Source: Paramacrobiotus richtersi (taxonomy: Eukaryota; Tardigrada; Eutardigrada; Parachela; Macrobiotidae). From it: a DNA stretch of 25,772 bases. How positions within the stretch are numbered: the first letter of the stretch is position 1; the number at the start of each line of letters is the position of its first letter. The position numbers and the translations under genes are program-made. Under the pieces are notes generated by a model. It searched no databases. It saw only the letters and a list, made by a program, of their open reading frames with translations, and had not been told where the DNA came from. Location: contig JAQGAU010000604.1 of the NCBI GenBank assembly GCA_034698045.1, positions 1 through 25,772 of the forward strand. Reading direction: 5' to 3'. Below are positions 1 to 10,180 of the stretch, piece after piece.

Positions 1-194
1 AGGTTGTCCCGGGTTTTGCCCTTGGCCCCCAGAAACACCAGCATGGTGCAGTACATGATGCTTAAAGGAGATACCATCAAGTTCCCCGTCGGTGTTACGG
101 TTGTTGCAGCATTGTACAGTCCGAGTGAGACATTGGTGATGGCTGGAGTGAGGTCAAAAGTAGGCACCGGTTTTACGGTTCCAAGGACAGACAT
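1..194 (-). CDS. Serpin S0, exon 1 only (partial, runs off left edge)
   Basis: Sixty-four codons read leftward from the ATG at 194 before the window ends. After a short variable tail (MSVLGTVKPVP) comes the array-wide start [19 protein letters not shown] (helix A), then [18 protein letters not shown] and KTRDNL. That last segment is the serpin helix-B/C signature, in which an SPLSI core is followed by LGAKGxT. The start was chosen because all sister genes begin 10-21 codons before FDLTP and the ATG follows a purine-rich context. There is no signal peptide. No lesion is visible in the part present, but exons 2 and 3 lie outside, so it cannot be called functional. The usual upstream module follows at 380-460. 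Confidence 0.88.
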   Translation of the reverse strand, partial: MSVLGTVKPVPTFDLTPAITNVSLGLYNAATTVTPTGNLMVSPLSIMYCTMLVFLGAKGKTRDN

Positions 195-884
195 GGTGAA
201 CAGTTTTCAGCCGACTGCTATGTTGAAGAAATTCGTCGGCTAGTGATGTTAAATATTGCTACTGAATATAAACCAGCAATATACCGAGCAGTAGTATGTC
301 TGGTACTTTCGCCCTGCTCGGCTGGTTAACATGCCGAAGGCAGGGCGGTGTACTGATGTCTTACAGTCTTAAAAATCGATGACTAACGAAGGGAAACTCG
401 ACAAACCGGATTTCATGTGGTGGAGATCTTTGACTTTTACACACATAAAGCTTACCGTGATTAGCAGATGACATTACTTCGTGAAAATTATCTCGCGTTA
501 GAAAACTTCATAAATTTGCAGGCCTCGAGCTAAACTTATGGAACGACCTCAGGCGCTTTTTCAACTTCTCACCGGGAGTCGGGAGTATCCGCTTAGTGAA
601 GGATCCGAGTGCTACCGTAGTGAAAAGAGCCAAAAGACATATCATTTATTTCGTCATGTCTGCTTTCTGAAGATTCACAGTGTACCGCAAATTTTACGCC
701 GTATAAAGCAGCGTTAAACGTTGCTATCATGACGCTACATACCATTTTTTGGCAAACGAATAACAAACTGCAGTGAAGCCAACAATACATATATCAATTT
801 GCGCCTTGATATCTCTCGCAGTTCGGATGCAGGCGTCGTTCGTAGCCCCAGTACATGTATCCCGCGCAGAACCATTCCACAGGT
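195..884. other. Spacer between S0 and S1
   Basis: No gene is seen. The spacer holds the 5' flank of S0 and the 3' flank of S1. It aligns by eye with the S1-S2 spacer: the stretch near 590-840 (ATCATTTATTTCGTCATG, then a shared block ending in a TTGATATC-like stretch) reappears near 3010-3160. A far-upstream block with ACCTCAGGCG near 546-555 is also found in the S1 flank. A minus-strand AATAAA (plus TTTATT, 645-650) lies 235 nt past the S1 stop, which is far for a poly(A) signal. Confidence 0.6.
380..460 (-). promoter_or_regulatory. Conserved upstream module of S0
   Basis: TGACTAACGAA at 380-390, then CTCGACAAACCGG and ATAAAGCTTAC, starting 186 nt before the S0 ATG. The same ordered words occur at a similar distance before every serpin unit here. 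The TTAGTCA core (minus strand) resembles a bZIP/AP-1-like site. Regulatory function is inferred from conservation among duplicates only. Confidence 0.45.
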
Positions 885-2597
885 TCAAAAACTTTCCTGA
901 TGGCCCATGAACAGGATCGCTTTGGATGGATTATGTCGGATGGCGTACAAGAACGGATGGTCTGCGATGAAATCAGTTGGGACTTGGACTTGCCACAATC
1001 CGGATGCGGCTCCCACCACACCGAACGCACTCGCTGCAGCAGCTTCCGTTCCTTTTTCATCAATCTCCGAAAAGTAGACGGCCAGTGAATACATGAGCAC
1101 TTGTCACACTGACATGCAGGGCAGACATACCAATGAATGTTTTATGGAATCCGTTATCAATTTTTACTTGGCCATCGTTAACAATTCCACAAAGCTCAGC
1201 GGCATCCGTAAACATATCGTCCACCCCGATTTTGTTCAGCATGGACTTCAAGTCGAACGTGCTTTCGACGCGGAATTTCGGCAGCTTCAGCGCCACCAGT
1301 TGCTTTGTTGCTCGCTCCGCCAGGGATCCAATTGCCACCGCTGTTAACGATTTTTCCAGTGCTCGAAGACCGGATTTCTGTTTCGGTAGGTAAATCCAGA
1401 TTGATGCTTCATTTCCCATGTAAGGTAACTCCAAGGACTGGATATCCAGTTTACTGTCGGTGGCGTATGCCCATTTTTTCTGTTCCTTCATCATGCGCAC
1501 GGGCGACGTTTTGCCATTCAGTAAAGTGAACTTTGAATCAAATGTACTCTTTGAAAGCATCCAGCCAAGACGCTTTAAAGTAGATGGCATTGGCCAGCAC
1601 TGCTTTAGTGTCGGAATCAACCGCTCCAGGAGGAAGCAAATCTTTGATTTTTCCACCGGATATGCTGTTCCACCCAGCGGTTGATATCTGCACGGGCTCC
1701 GTCGAAGTCGCTCTTGAAATCTTTCTTCTCAACAGAGGCCTTCAGTTTTGTTCTGACTGTTGTGGCATACTCAGCTTTGAGACCTAGTTTTTTTCGAACA
1801 AATACCTGTAAACAATAAAAAAAAACATGCATACTGTGCAACACAATCGTTCCCAGAAAACATCTATGTTACAACATGTTTTCCCAGCTATAGTGGCTAT
1901 CGTACACTTAGCCAATAACTGCGCTGTCCCGTTATTGTTTTATAGACGGGAATCAACAAAACAATCTTAACAACAAATCCCTGTAGAATTGAAATGTAAG
2001 GAATTCAGAGAGCGAGCCATCTAGTTACAGATCTGGTTATACCTGCCGTTCAGTTTGGAGTTCACCTGATCAATAAAGAGCCGAGTTTGTATGTACTTAC
2101 CAGAGGACTCGATTTAACCTTACAATTGTCAGATTTTGAATAAACTGAAAGTACAGTACAGAACAGCATACCTTGTTTGCTAGTGTTAACTGCAGTTTGC
2201 CTCCGGATAGTCTGAATCCAGAATCAAATGAGATGCCAGAGGACTTTGTCGGAGTTTCTGTCTGGACAGTTTTGTTTGCCGTGTTTGACATCTTCATCTC
2301 GTCCATCAAATGGCTAAAAGCGTTGATAATCACATCGTTTGATGCCGGTTCATTTTTACTTGCGGCAGTGAAGTCCAAGGCTGTGTACAAGTTATCCCGG
2401 GTTTTACCTTTCACCCCCAGAAACACCAGCATGGTGCAGAACATGATACTTAAAGGAGATACCATTAGATTCCCCGTCGGTGTTTCCGCTGTTGCAGCAT
2501 TGTACAGTCCCAGTGAGACGTTGTTGATGGCTGGGGTCAAGTCAAACAGGGACACCGGCTTTACGGCTCCAAGGACCGCTTGGCAAGATCTAGACAT
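885..2597 (-). pseudogene. Serpin S1, decayed (two frameshifts and a broken splice acceptor)
   Basis: Exons by homology to the sisters: 2172-2597 (exon 1, 142 codons, open), 1131-1805 (exon 2), 885-1066 (exon 3). Exon 1 is intact, but its last residue is K (LTLANK) where the intact sisters have G. Exon 2 is 675 nt instead of 679. One extra base near 1660 breaks the reading frame after WVEQH. Five bases of the sisters' GAGTCCGATACA are missing near 1548, giving a stop soon after WLDAFKE. The exon-3 acceptor reads CGG in place of the CAG that precedes the same codon in the other units, with no replacement AG in a usable frame. Exon 3 itself is open, with hinge [10 protein letters not shown], a loop through GLWQVQV, and end MGHQESF. 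Intron 1 is 366 nt with nothing notable. Three independent lesions make a protein product very unlikely. Confidence 0.9.
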
Positions 2598-2794
2598 GGT
2601 GGAAATTTTTCGGCTAACTGCTAGGTTGAAGAATTTCTCCAGCTAGTGACGTAAAATTTTGCTACTGAATATAAATCGCAGATACAAGTATGTACTGATC
2701 AGTAATACGGCTGCTGCATTCGCCCTTCTGGGCTTGTTCACGACTTCGCGCTCCAAAGTCAGCAACAGACGGACGTTTACAATCTTTAAATCAA

Positions 2795-2880
2795 TGACTA
2801 ACGAAAGTAAAGTCGACAAACCGGATTCCTTGTGGGGGAGATGATTATCGTCCACACACATAAAGCTTATCGTGACGATG
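2795..2880 (-). promoter_or_regulatory. Conserved upstream module of S1
   Basis: TGACTAACGAA at 2795-2805, AGTCGACAAACCGG, GATTATCG and ATAAAGCTTA, 198 nt upstream of the S1 ATG. It survives in front of a pseudogene, so decay of the coding part seems more recent than the duplication. Confidence 0.42.
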
Positions 2881-3534
2881 AGTTTTACCAGACGACAGAT
2901 ATTAATAAACTTCATACATTTGCACTTGCAGGCATTCGGTCGAAATCTTCGGGCACGACCTCAGGCGCAATTGCACTTTTTCAACTGGGAGTCTGTAGTC
3001 CCTGCTCCGTATAGTATCCGAGAACTAGTGAAAAGAATCTAAAAACATACATTTATTTCGTCATTTCTGTGTTCTGCAGATTCACACTGTACCACACGTT
3101 ATGCCCTTTAACGCCGCAGAAATTGGCGCTTGGATATCAATATTCGCAGTGGGGAAGAAGTCGACAATTTTTGTCAACAGTTCAAGTGCGATTATTTATT
3201 AACTTTAATTAAAAAAAAATTATTTTGTAGAGGCAGTGCATTGGACAGCAGTCGTCCACAGCGCACCTGCGCAAAGGCGTGTACGGCCACGAACGAGATA
3301 TCCGGCTTGCTCGGCCGTTTGCTTCTCTGACGCAGACCATACCGGTCTGAAATTTTCCTACATTTCGTGCAGATTTCCCTTGCATGGTATCCTTTAGGTC
3401 TATAATTAAGATACGATTTTTGTTCGTCCTTTTTGATCTTGTAACCCAAGTCTCGTAATACAAGAAATCAAACTGGAACGTGTTCATGGAGATGCCCACA
3501 CCAATGTCCCTTTCCGGGTTCTTCGAGTTATCGC

Positions 3535-3540
3535 TTTATT
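3535..3540 (-). terminator. Probable poly(A) signal of S2
   Basis: AATAAA on the minus strand, 77 nt past the S2 stop codon, within sequence shared with the S4 3' flank. S4 has the same hexamer 78 nt past its stop. Confidence 0.5.
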
Positions 3541-3616
3541 CAAGCAATCTACGTAAGCATATCAACGGCTATAGCAGCCCACGCCTGCAGGTATGCCAAG
3601 CAGACCATTGAACAGT

Positions 3617-5088
3617 TCAGAAGGTTTCCTGACGGCCCATGAACAGAATCGCTTTAGACGGTTTATGCCGGATGGCGTACAAGAACGGATGGTCAGCGAT
3701 GAAATCAATTGGAACAGAGGTAATTGCTAATCCACCTAAGATTCCGGAGAAAACAAACGCACTCGCCCCAGCGGCTTCTGTGCCTTTTTCGTCCACCTCT
3801 GCAAAAGTACAATTCCAGTGCATGCATGAGCATTTGTTATGCTGACGGAATCCACAGAAGGCACAACTTACCAATGAACGTTTTATGGAATCCCTTATCG
3901 ATTTTCACTAGATCACCGTTGACCATTCCACTGAGGTCAGCATCATCCGTAAACATATCCTTGACCCCAATTTTCTCCAGCAAAGACTGTAAGTCAAACG
4001 TGCTTTCGACGTGGAATTTCGGCAGACGTAGAGCCACCAGCTTGGTTTCAGCGCGCTCCGCCAACGATGCAATCGCCGTCGCTGTTAATGCTTTTTCCAG
4101 TGCTCGAAGACCCGCCTTTTGATTCGGTAGATAAATCAACATGGACGCTTCTTTCTCCTTGTAGGTAATTTCTAAGTACTGTATATCCAATTTGCTGTCG
4201 GTCGCGTACATCCAGTTGTCCTGTTTCTTCATCATGCGCACGGGCGCCGTTTTGCCATTCAGTAAGGTAAACTTTGAATCAAATGTATCGGACTCTTTGA
4301 AAGCATGCAACCAAGAACCTTTGAAGTAGATGGCGTTGGCCAGTACTCCTTGAGTTTTGTTACTAATGGCACCAGGAGGAAGCAGATCCTTTATTTTGCC
4401 ACCGGTATTCTGCTCCACCCAGCGGTTGATATCGGCACGGGCTCCTTCGCTGTTGCTCTTGAAATCTTTTCTCTCAATGGATGCTTTCAGCTTTGTACTG
4501 GCTGTTGTGGCATAGTCCGCATTGAGGTTTAATTCTTTGCGAACAAATACCTGTGAACCATGAAAGTGAATATATACAGAATCTTTCTGTTCAGACGCGC
4601 AGTATATTAACTTAAGGAAGCAAACAATCAGCAGGTAGACGTACGCACGACACGGATGCATTACATACCCCGTTCGCTAAATTCAGCTGCATTCTATCTC
4701 CATCCTGGGTCAGTTTCCCGCCAGAAGAACGATCGCCTGTTTTGGGAGCCGCATTCTGGATGGAGTTGTTTGCCGTGTTTGACATCTTTATATCGTCCAT
4801 CAGACGGCTGAAAGCGTCGATAATCGCATCATTTGACGCCGGTCCATTTTTACTGGCTGCAGTAAAGTCCAAGGCCGTGTACAGGTTGTCCCGGGTTTTG
4901 CCTTTTGCTCCCATAAACACCAGCAGGGTGCAGTATATGATACTCAAAGGCGACACCATCAAATTCCCGGTCGGTGTTTGGGTTGATGCAGCATTGTACA
5001 GTCCCAGTGAGACGTTGGTGATAGCTGGTGTTAAGTCAAACAATGACACCGGCTGCACGTGTACCGTTCCACCTTGTCTAGTAGACAT
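3617..5088 (-). CDS. Serpin S2, intracellular-type protease inhibitor (426 aa)
   Basis: Join of 4669-5088, 3872-4550 and 3617-3798; introns 118 and 73 nt, all GT-AG. The N-terminal tail MSTRQGGTVHVQPVS is followed by FDLTPAITN (helix A) and SPLSIIYCTLLVFMGAKG (helices B/C). Serpin signatures follow: [11 protein letters not shown] (strand 3A region), LRLPKFHVESTFDL, DLSGM, and [20 protein letters not shown] (hinge). The loop is about residues 372-398 (GTEAAGAS, AFVFSGILGGLA, ITSVPID), and the end is [14 protein letters not shown] then MGRQETF. Small residues from P14 to P9 predict an inhibitory serpin that traps its protease by loop insertion. By position the cleaved bond would lie near I-L, not after a basic residue, so an elastase-, chymotrypsin- or cathepsin-like target is more likely than trypsin (inference). 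An earlier in-frame ATG (5157) would add 23 residues without signal-peptide character, so the sister-like start at 5088 is preferred. It is closest to S4. Confidence 0.95.
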
Positions 5089-5293
5089 TTCGGTGCGCAA
5101 GGGAAAATTTCGGCTGCTCACTGCTACGTTGAAGAAATTCTCAAAATGGGAAGTCAAAGTTTAGGCGTGAAAATGCAGTGTGATACTGTATGCCGATTAC
5201 TGTCTGCTGCCTTCGCCCTTTTCCGCTTATTCTCATGCACTGGCTTAGATCGAAGATTGTGCACATGTTTCGTTAATCATAATATTTAATCGA

Positions 5294-5380
5294 TGACTAA
5301 CGAAAGGTAAGTCGATAAACTGGATTCCACGTGGTGTCTGTTACCACTTTTCAGACAGACAAAGCTTAATGTGATGAGTA
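5294..5380 (-). promoter_or_regulatory. Conserved upstream module of S2
   Basis: TGACTAACGAA at 5294-5304, AGTCGATAAACTGG, a CACGTG E-box core, then GACAAAGCTTAATGTGATGAG, 206 nt before the ATG. S4 carries the most similar version, which agrees with the coding relationship. Confidence 0.45.
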
Positions 5381-5782
5381 GTTTGTACCAAGTACCAAAC
5401 AACATTAGTTCGCAAAAATATCTCGCCGTATGAACTATGAAAGCTTGGAAACAGGTCTCTCATCGCACCTCGGGAATGACTTCAGGCAGAATCGGAATTG
5501 TTGACCAGAAGTCTGCAGATGGTTCATCTGAGTGCCATCGAAGAGGTGTCTGTTTTCTGATAAATGCAGTAGTAAGTGAACGCGGCTTATGCGGTGCATA
5601 ACGTTACGACCACAATATGTACTACTTTTTTGGGCAAAGGTGTAGCACAACTAATTGTCAAAAATCAGGCAAACCCACCAGTAGATCAGCTACGTTTTGT
5701 ATCAACACTCGTAGCAGTCGGCGATCTTTTGTAGCCTTAGTGTTTTCTAGCCGTTAAATGGTAAACAGCTATAATGACCACC

Positions 5783-6022
5783 AGTGACAAATGCAGATCT
5801 TGATGTAAAATCGGATACAAGCAGATTTCTGCCGTGCATCGTTTTGTTTGAAAAAGCAGTTTTCGTTTTGCTGTTTGGTGTATCTACTCCAGACACCATT
5901 AATTTGTTAAACCTGTCTGGTCAACTTTGTTCGAAATCTTCCCTTACTTTACAGGTTGAAGATCGTCGAAAAGCTGTTACAATGTCTTTGGTTATTCTTA
6001 CGGGTTTGTTATGCATATAGCC
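5783..6022. repeat. Duplicated spacer block, copy 1
   Basis: Shares the run AAATGCAGATCTT, then GCAGATTTCTG, CGTGCATCG and CTTTGTTCGAAATCTTCCC in the same order with 16889-17125. Neither copy has a conserved open frame; stops and indels differ. It is a remnant of segmental duplication of the array unit, not a gene. Confidence 0.7.
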
Positions 6023-6170
6023 TCAGTGTGGTCTACGAAAGGTCACTCGGAACACGTAGCTAAAATGTTCAACTTCGAGATACAAGATAATGTTAGATAA
6101 TATAATAATGATAGTATAAGAAAAATTGAATTCGAGATAAATGTTCGACGTACAGCACAGCGCAAACGAA

Positions 6171-7435
6171 TCAAAAGCTTTCTTGGCAGTCCATGAACAA
6201 GCTGGATTATGTCGGATGGTCTACAAGAACGGATGGTTATCGATCAAATCAGTTGTGACTATTGGTGGAGGCAATATCACAGACATGGTTTCGACCATAA
6301 TTAAAGCGCGCGCCGCAGCAGCTTCCGTACCTTTCTCGTCGACCTCTGCAGATGTACAATTCTAGCGTAATGAATTGGCCTACAGTATGCCTACAGTATG
6401 CATTACACCCATACCAATGAAGTGAATGAACGTTTTGTAAAATCCTTCATCAATTTTACTCCGCCGCAGTTGACTGTTCCACTAAGGTCCGCAGCATCCG
6501 TAAACATGTCGTTTACCCCGATTTTCATCAGCACAGCCTTCTGGTCGAACGTTAACGTGCTTCTGAGCGGAATTTCGACAGCTGTAGTGCAACTAACTGA
6601 GCTGTCGCGCGCACCGCCAACGACACAATCAGTGCCCCTGTTAACGATTTTTCCAGTGCTCGAAGACCGGCTTTCTGTTTCGGTAGATAAATCAACATTA
6701 ACGCTTCATTCTCCATGTAGAACATCTCCTAATACTGTTTGTCCAGTTTGATGTCAGTCGCCTAATTCCATTTGTCGTTTTTCTTCAAAATGCGGACGGG
6801 CCATTCAGTATTAAAGGTCAGTTTTGAAACGAATGTATAGGACTCCTCAAGAGCGTCTGACCGCGACGCACCTTTCACAGAGTCAGCACAGAAAACGTAG
6901 CTACTATTGTCAGATCCGTGTAATAGTATACAAAGGCATGTAAAGCATGATAACCCACTGAAAACCGAAGAAATATCTTCCGTCTCATTAGTAGAATCAA
7001 CTGTTCCCCCTCCTTGAATTTCCAATGTTAACTGCAGTTTGTCTTCGAATCATCTACACCCAGAATCTCAAGGGTTGCCACTGAACGTTGACCAACAACC
7101 TGTCTGGACAGTGTTGTTTGCCGTGTTTGACATCTTCATATCGTCCATCAGACGGCTGCAAGCGTTGATAATCGGGTCATTTGGTGCCAGTCCCTTGTTA
7201 ATTGAGACAATGAAGTCCAAAGTCGGGTACAAGTTGTCCCGAGTTTCGCCCTTTGCCCCTAGAAAAACCAGCATGCTGCAGTACATGACACCTAAGGCAA
7301 CACCGTCAAGTTCCCGGCCAGTGTTTCCGTTGCTATTCTGCAGGGTATTGTATTGTACAGCCTCAGTGAGATGTTGTTGATGGCTGGAGTTAGATCAAAA
7401 GTGGGCACCGGTTTTACGGCTCCAAGGACAAACAT
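6171..7435 (-). pseudogene. Serpin S3, degenerate and truncated
   Basis: Three remnants are recognisable. Exon 3 (6171-6345, with an intact TGCAG acceptor) reads [20 protein letters not shown], then a stop in place of Y in the FLYAI motif, then a 7-nt net loss that destroys the [10 protein letters not shown] end. Exon 2 survives only as its 3' part, about 6416-6890. It has internal stops and indels (for example near 6730 and 6762), and the half that should encode VFVRKEL through LANAIYFK is absent. Unrelated sequence joins it to exon 1 (about 7020-7435). Exon 1 starts MFVLGAVKPVPTFDLTPAIN, but the SPLSI region is frameshifted and no donor remains. The RCL start ALIMVETMS matches S6 (MS dipeptide included), so S3 and S6 are close relatives. 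Confidence 0.93.
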
Positions 7436-7577
7436 GATAAATATTTTTCAGTTGACTGCTAGGTTGAAAAAATCCTCAAACTAGCACGTCAAATTTTACC
7501 CTGTATACTGCGTTTGCTGCCTTTGTCGGCTTGTTGTTATGAACGGTGTGCTGATGTTTCACTGATCTTAATCGACA

Positions 7578-7660
7578 CGACTAACGAAGGATAATCTACA
7601 ACCCGCATTGCATGTGTGTAGATTATCATCGTTCAGACATATAATGCTTGTTGTAATCAG
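7578..7660 (-). promoter_or_regulatory. Decayed upstream module of S3
   Basis: CGACTAACGAA (first base changed), then AACCCGCATTGCATGTG and GATTATCATC, 143 nt from the S3 ATG, closer than in other units because of deletions. It also lies within about 150 nt of the Ly6 gene start on the other strand, so it could have been co-opted there (speculative). Confidence 0.35.
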
Positions 7661-7728
7661 AAGCTCGTGTCTCGAACCAATCTTTCGCTTTTCTGTGTAT
7701 ATTTAATTTGGTCCAACCGATCGCCATT

Positions 7729-8589
7729 ATGACCCGCCAGTTGTTTCTAATTGCTGCATTTGCCGTTCTTTCCTGCATCGGTAATGAGCAATGATTCTAA
7801 AATAATTTTAAATTTCGCGCTGCTGTTAATTTACACTAAACCACATTGATTTTTAGCCGTTGCGGCCGGATGGCGCTGCTTGTCATGTAGCGGGCCGGCT
7901 TGCAACAACCCCGATCCAATGAAGGACAACAAGGATTGCGGAGCGAAGGAAACGGTTTGCTACAGGATGTACGGCAGCGTTAATGGCACTGGTCAGTCAA
8001 CACTTTTATTCTGAGTTTCGTGCTATGCAAACGCTACCCCTTACACAAATCAGCACCCCTTTTACTGACTGATTACGGAAATTCTTGACGAAAATGACAG
8101 AAATTCTGATTAAAGTTTAATTACATGTTGTTACATGTGAAGTACTTTTACTGTTTATGACATAATACATTACGTAGTACATTACATTACAGCGGAAGGC
8201 ATTACTCGTGGGTGTGGCAGAGCTACGACGCCTGGAGCGGACAGAATAGGACCGAACGACTGTTCGACTCTTAGTAAGTTGGATTTTTTTAAAATACACA
8301 CTTTACCCTGTTTCCGCAGAGTAAATAACTGACTCTTGATTGCGTCTTTGCATCACAATTTCGTTAGCACACTACTGATAGCTGACCAGCTGCTATTCGG
8401 AAACCGCCAATTCTCCATGTTTAATGCGTATTTGTGCAGTTGCCAGGTTATGCAATATGTAAATTTAGCAAAGTAGAAATGTTACAAACTAACGGCATTG
8501 TGCCGTATTATTCTGCAGTTGCTGAGGGCGTGTCGACTGGTACATTTATCTGCAACTGTAACACTAAGGAACTTTGCAATTCCGCCTGA
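7729..8589 (+). CDS. Secreted Ly6/uPAR-like three-finger protein (112 aa, four exons)
   Basis: Join of 7729-7780, 7857-7991, 8193-8273 and 8519-8589. The introns of 76, 201 and 245 nt are all GT-AG and all phase 1. Residues 1 to about 21 are a signal peptide (MTRQ, a hydrophobic core LFLIAAFAVL, then a small-residue cleavage site AVAA). The mature part has exactly ten cysteines (25, 28, 33, 45, 52, 70, 86, 101, 103, 109) in LU-domain order: CLSC at the start, CNCNTKELCN at the end. It stops three residues after the final Asn, so there is no hydrophobic GPI-attachment tail. It is therefore probably released, unlike GPI-anchored Quiver/Sleepless relatives. One N-glycosylation sequon (NGT, 60-62) spans the exon 2/3 junction. 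It lies on the opposite strand between S3 and S4. A TATA-like TATATTTA (7698-7705) sits close to the ATG. The target is unknown. Confidence 0.88.
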
Positions 8590-9556
8590 TGCGGCCACAT
8601 TTTTCCTTCCTCACTACGGGTATTTCCGTTATCTTTGCCAATCATCATAATTATCTCCTTTGGAGTTTGGCCCATCCTGTTGATGGCAGCCCATGGCATG
8701 AATTTTACCTATCGGGTTTTCTACAAAAACGATCGAGACGCTTGTTGGTTTAAGTCCGTGCCAGTTTAAGCCGTTAAACGAGCGCAAGTCTGCATATTTT
8801 GAGTACGATTTACGGTAACCATGATTCCATTGATACGTGCTCTTGCTTCCCTACTTATCTCGTAAAATCCGCGAGCCGTATAAGTATTCTAATATGATCG
8901 ACATTTGCATTGCTAGTCAAATCCGGTCTTCGTTTTAAACGCGGCGGTTTTACCTGTTATGCATCTTTTACGTGTTCTTCTCTGTTATACTTTTACGTGT
9001 ACTGACCATAAAGACTTCGTATGAAAATAAAACAATAAATCTGATAATGCAACTGACCGTCTTTATGGAATGAACCTAGCTTTCATGTAAAATTTATCAC
9101 TAAGAAAGGCCGAATGCAGATAAGATCTATCTGTTCGTAAATATAAATGAAATTGTGAAAGGTATCCTGTGTATCGTAGCATCTGTCGGTGGGAAACTGC
9201 TTTTGGCCGCTTTAAATGTGGCTCTACGCACTGTAAAATTTTGTCTGCCAACTCAAGTGACTTAGATCCATGGCTTTGTTTTCTAACTAATTACATATCA
9301 TAAATAAAACTTTTCATCCTCTTTCTAAATCTGCTTTCAAAATCCTGTACAACTTGTGCTCTTGGAAAGTTATCAGCTGCCAAAGTTAGCCGCATTCCCT
9401 TGCCGCCATCGCTCAGCGTGTCGCTTTACACGGCACTACGAACAATAAATTTTGCTCTCGCGCACTGGGACAAATGAGACACTATACTACACTATCTATA
9501 GAAGAGATTGACTTATATAAACCGACAATTAAGGAAACTTGGTGTTTTTTTGCTTC

Positions 9557-9678
9557 CAGCAGCGGGGCTTATGTTTCTATGCGCCCCATGCTTGACTGTG
9601 GTGTTTACTTTTAGTGTTTTTTCAAAGTAAACATCACAGTCAAGCATGAGGCGCATAAAAACATAGGCCCTGCAGTTG
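9557..9678. repeat. Long near-perfect inverted repeat (55-bp arms, 12-nt loop)
   Basis: Left arm 9557-9611 and right arm 9624-9678 pair with only a few mismatches (9561:9674, 9577:9658, 9586:9649 and one more) and some G-U wobbles. The core word CATGCTTGACTGTG pairs with CACAGTCAAGCATG. The loop is 9612-9623. TTGCTT occurs on both sides (9550-9555 and 9676-9681), which could be a target-site duplication partly overlapping the right arm. It may be a foldback/MITE-type element or a transcribed small-RNA hairpin. Nothing in the sequence decides between these. Confidence 0.85.
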
Positions 9679-10053
9679 CTTGAATGTTTCGAAGTATATC
9701 ACTTTGTGCTTGGTTATTAATATCTGCATTTAGTAATCAGTAATCCGAGTCGTATGTCGGCCATCAAACTGGAACGTGCCGGCTGAAATGCGCACATTAC
9801 TGTCCTTTTCGGTTTTATTGATGCAGCCGTGGTTCTATTATGAAAACTGATTACATACTGTGCCGTGATCGTACGCAGAACCGAATGTATTATCTTCAAA
9901 TGGAAACCCAAACCCGACAGGTTCCGTTTAGTTTCCTAGCGGGACTACAGAGTGCGCGATAACTTTTCCGGACAAGTCGCCGCACCTCACCGTGTGGAGA
10001 AGTAATGACCTTGTCTTTTGCAGAGAAGGTGCTGAAGTGTAGCTTCTATATAT

Positions 10054-10139
10054 GCGAGCGACAAGGAAAATTATTAATAAAGAAATATTGTTAAAGACCA
10101 TAAAAGAAGGCGAGCGACAAGGAAATATTATTAATGAGG
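10054..10139. repeat. Two-copy direct repeat, period 56
   Basis: GCGAGCGACAAGGAAAATTA at 10054 and GCGAGCGACAAGGAAATATT at 10110 begin two roughly 29-nt copies. They are AT-rich beyond the first 14 bases. The repeat lies just outside the S4 3' end and is absent from the matching S2 flank as far as can be seen. Confidence 0.6.
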
Positions 10140-10174
10140 GCTCACTATCCGGCACTATTTTACTGTAGTATTTC

Positions 10175-10180
10175 TTTATT
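10175..10180 (-). terminator. Probable poly(A) signal of S4
   Basis: Minus-strand AATAAA, 78 nt past the S4 stop, in the same sequence context as the S2 signal (TTTATTCAAACAATC on the plus strand). Confidence 0.5.

Larger units (their letters stand above)
2598..3616. other. Spacer between S1 and S2
   Basis: No convincing gene. The left part is the duplicated S1 upstream region. The right part, from about 3455, matches the region before the S4 stop (about 9745-10257), including ATCAAACTGGAACGTG. Open frames of 60-96 codons in the middle have no recognisable domain, no splice context and no sister-copy support. Confidence 0.55.
5089..6170. other. Spacer between S2 and S3
   Basis: No gene seen. 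The left part is the S2 upstream region. From about 5783 to 6022 the sequence matches 16889-17125 upstream of S5's stop, showing that the S3 and S5 units share a duplicated 3' flank. Just before S3 is an AT-rich stretch (6080-6125). Confidence 0.6.

Noticed and set aside
3192..3449. Minus-strand 85-codon frame with CTKCRK, zinc-finger-like
   Set aside because: Only one CxxC-type pair, no partner ligands, low-complexity AT-rich end, and no counterpart in the duplicated spacers.
4346..5164. Long plus-strand open frames opposite serpin exons 1 and 2 (recurring in each unit)
   Set aside because: They recur because the minus-strand exons are conserved. They carry no independent domain or splice pattern.
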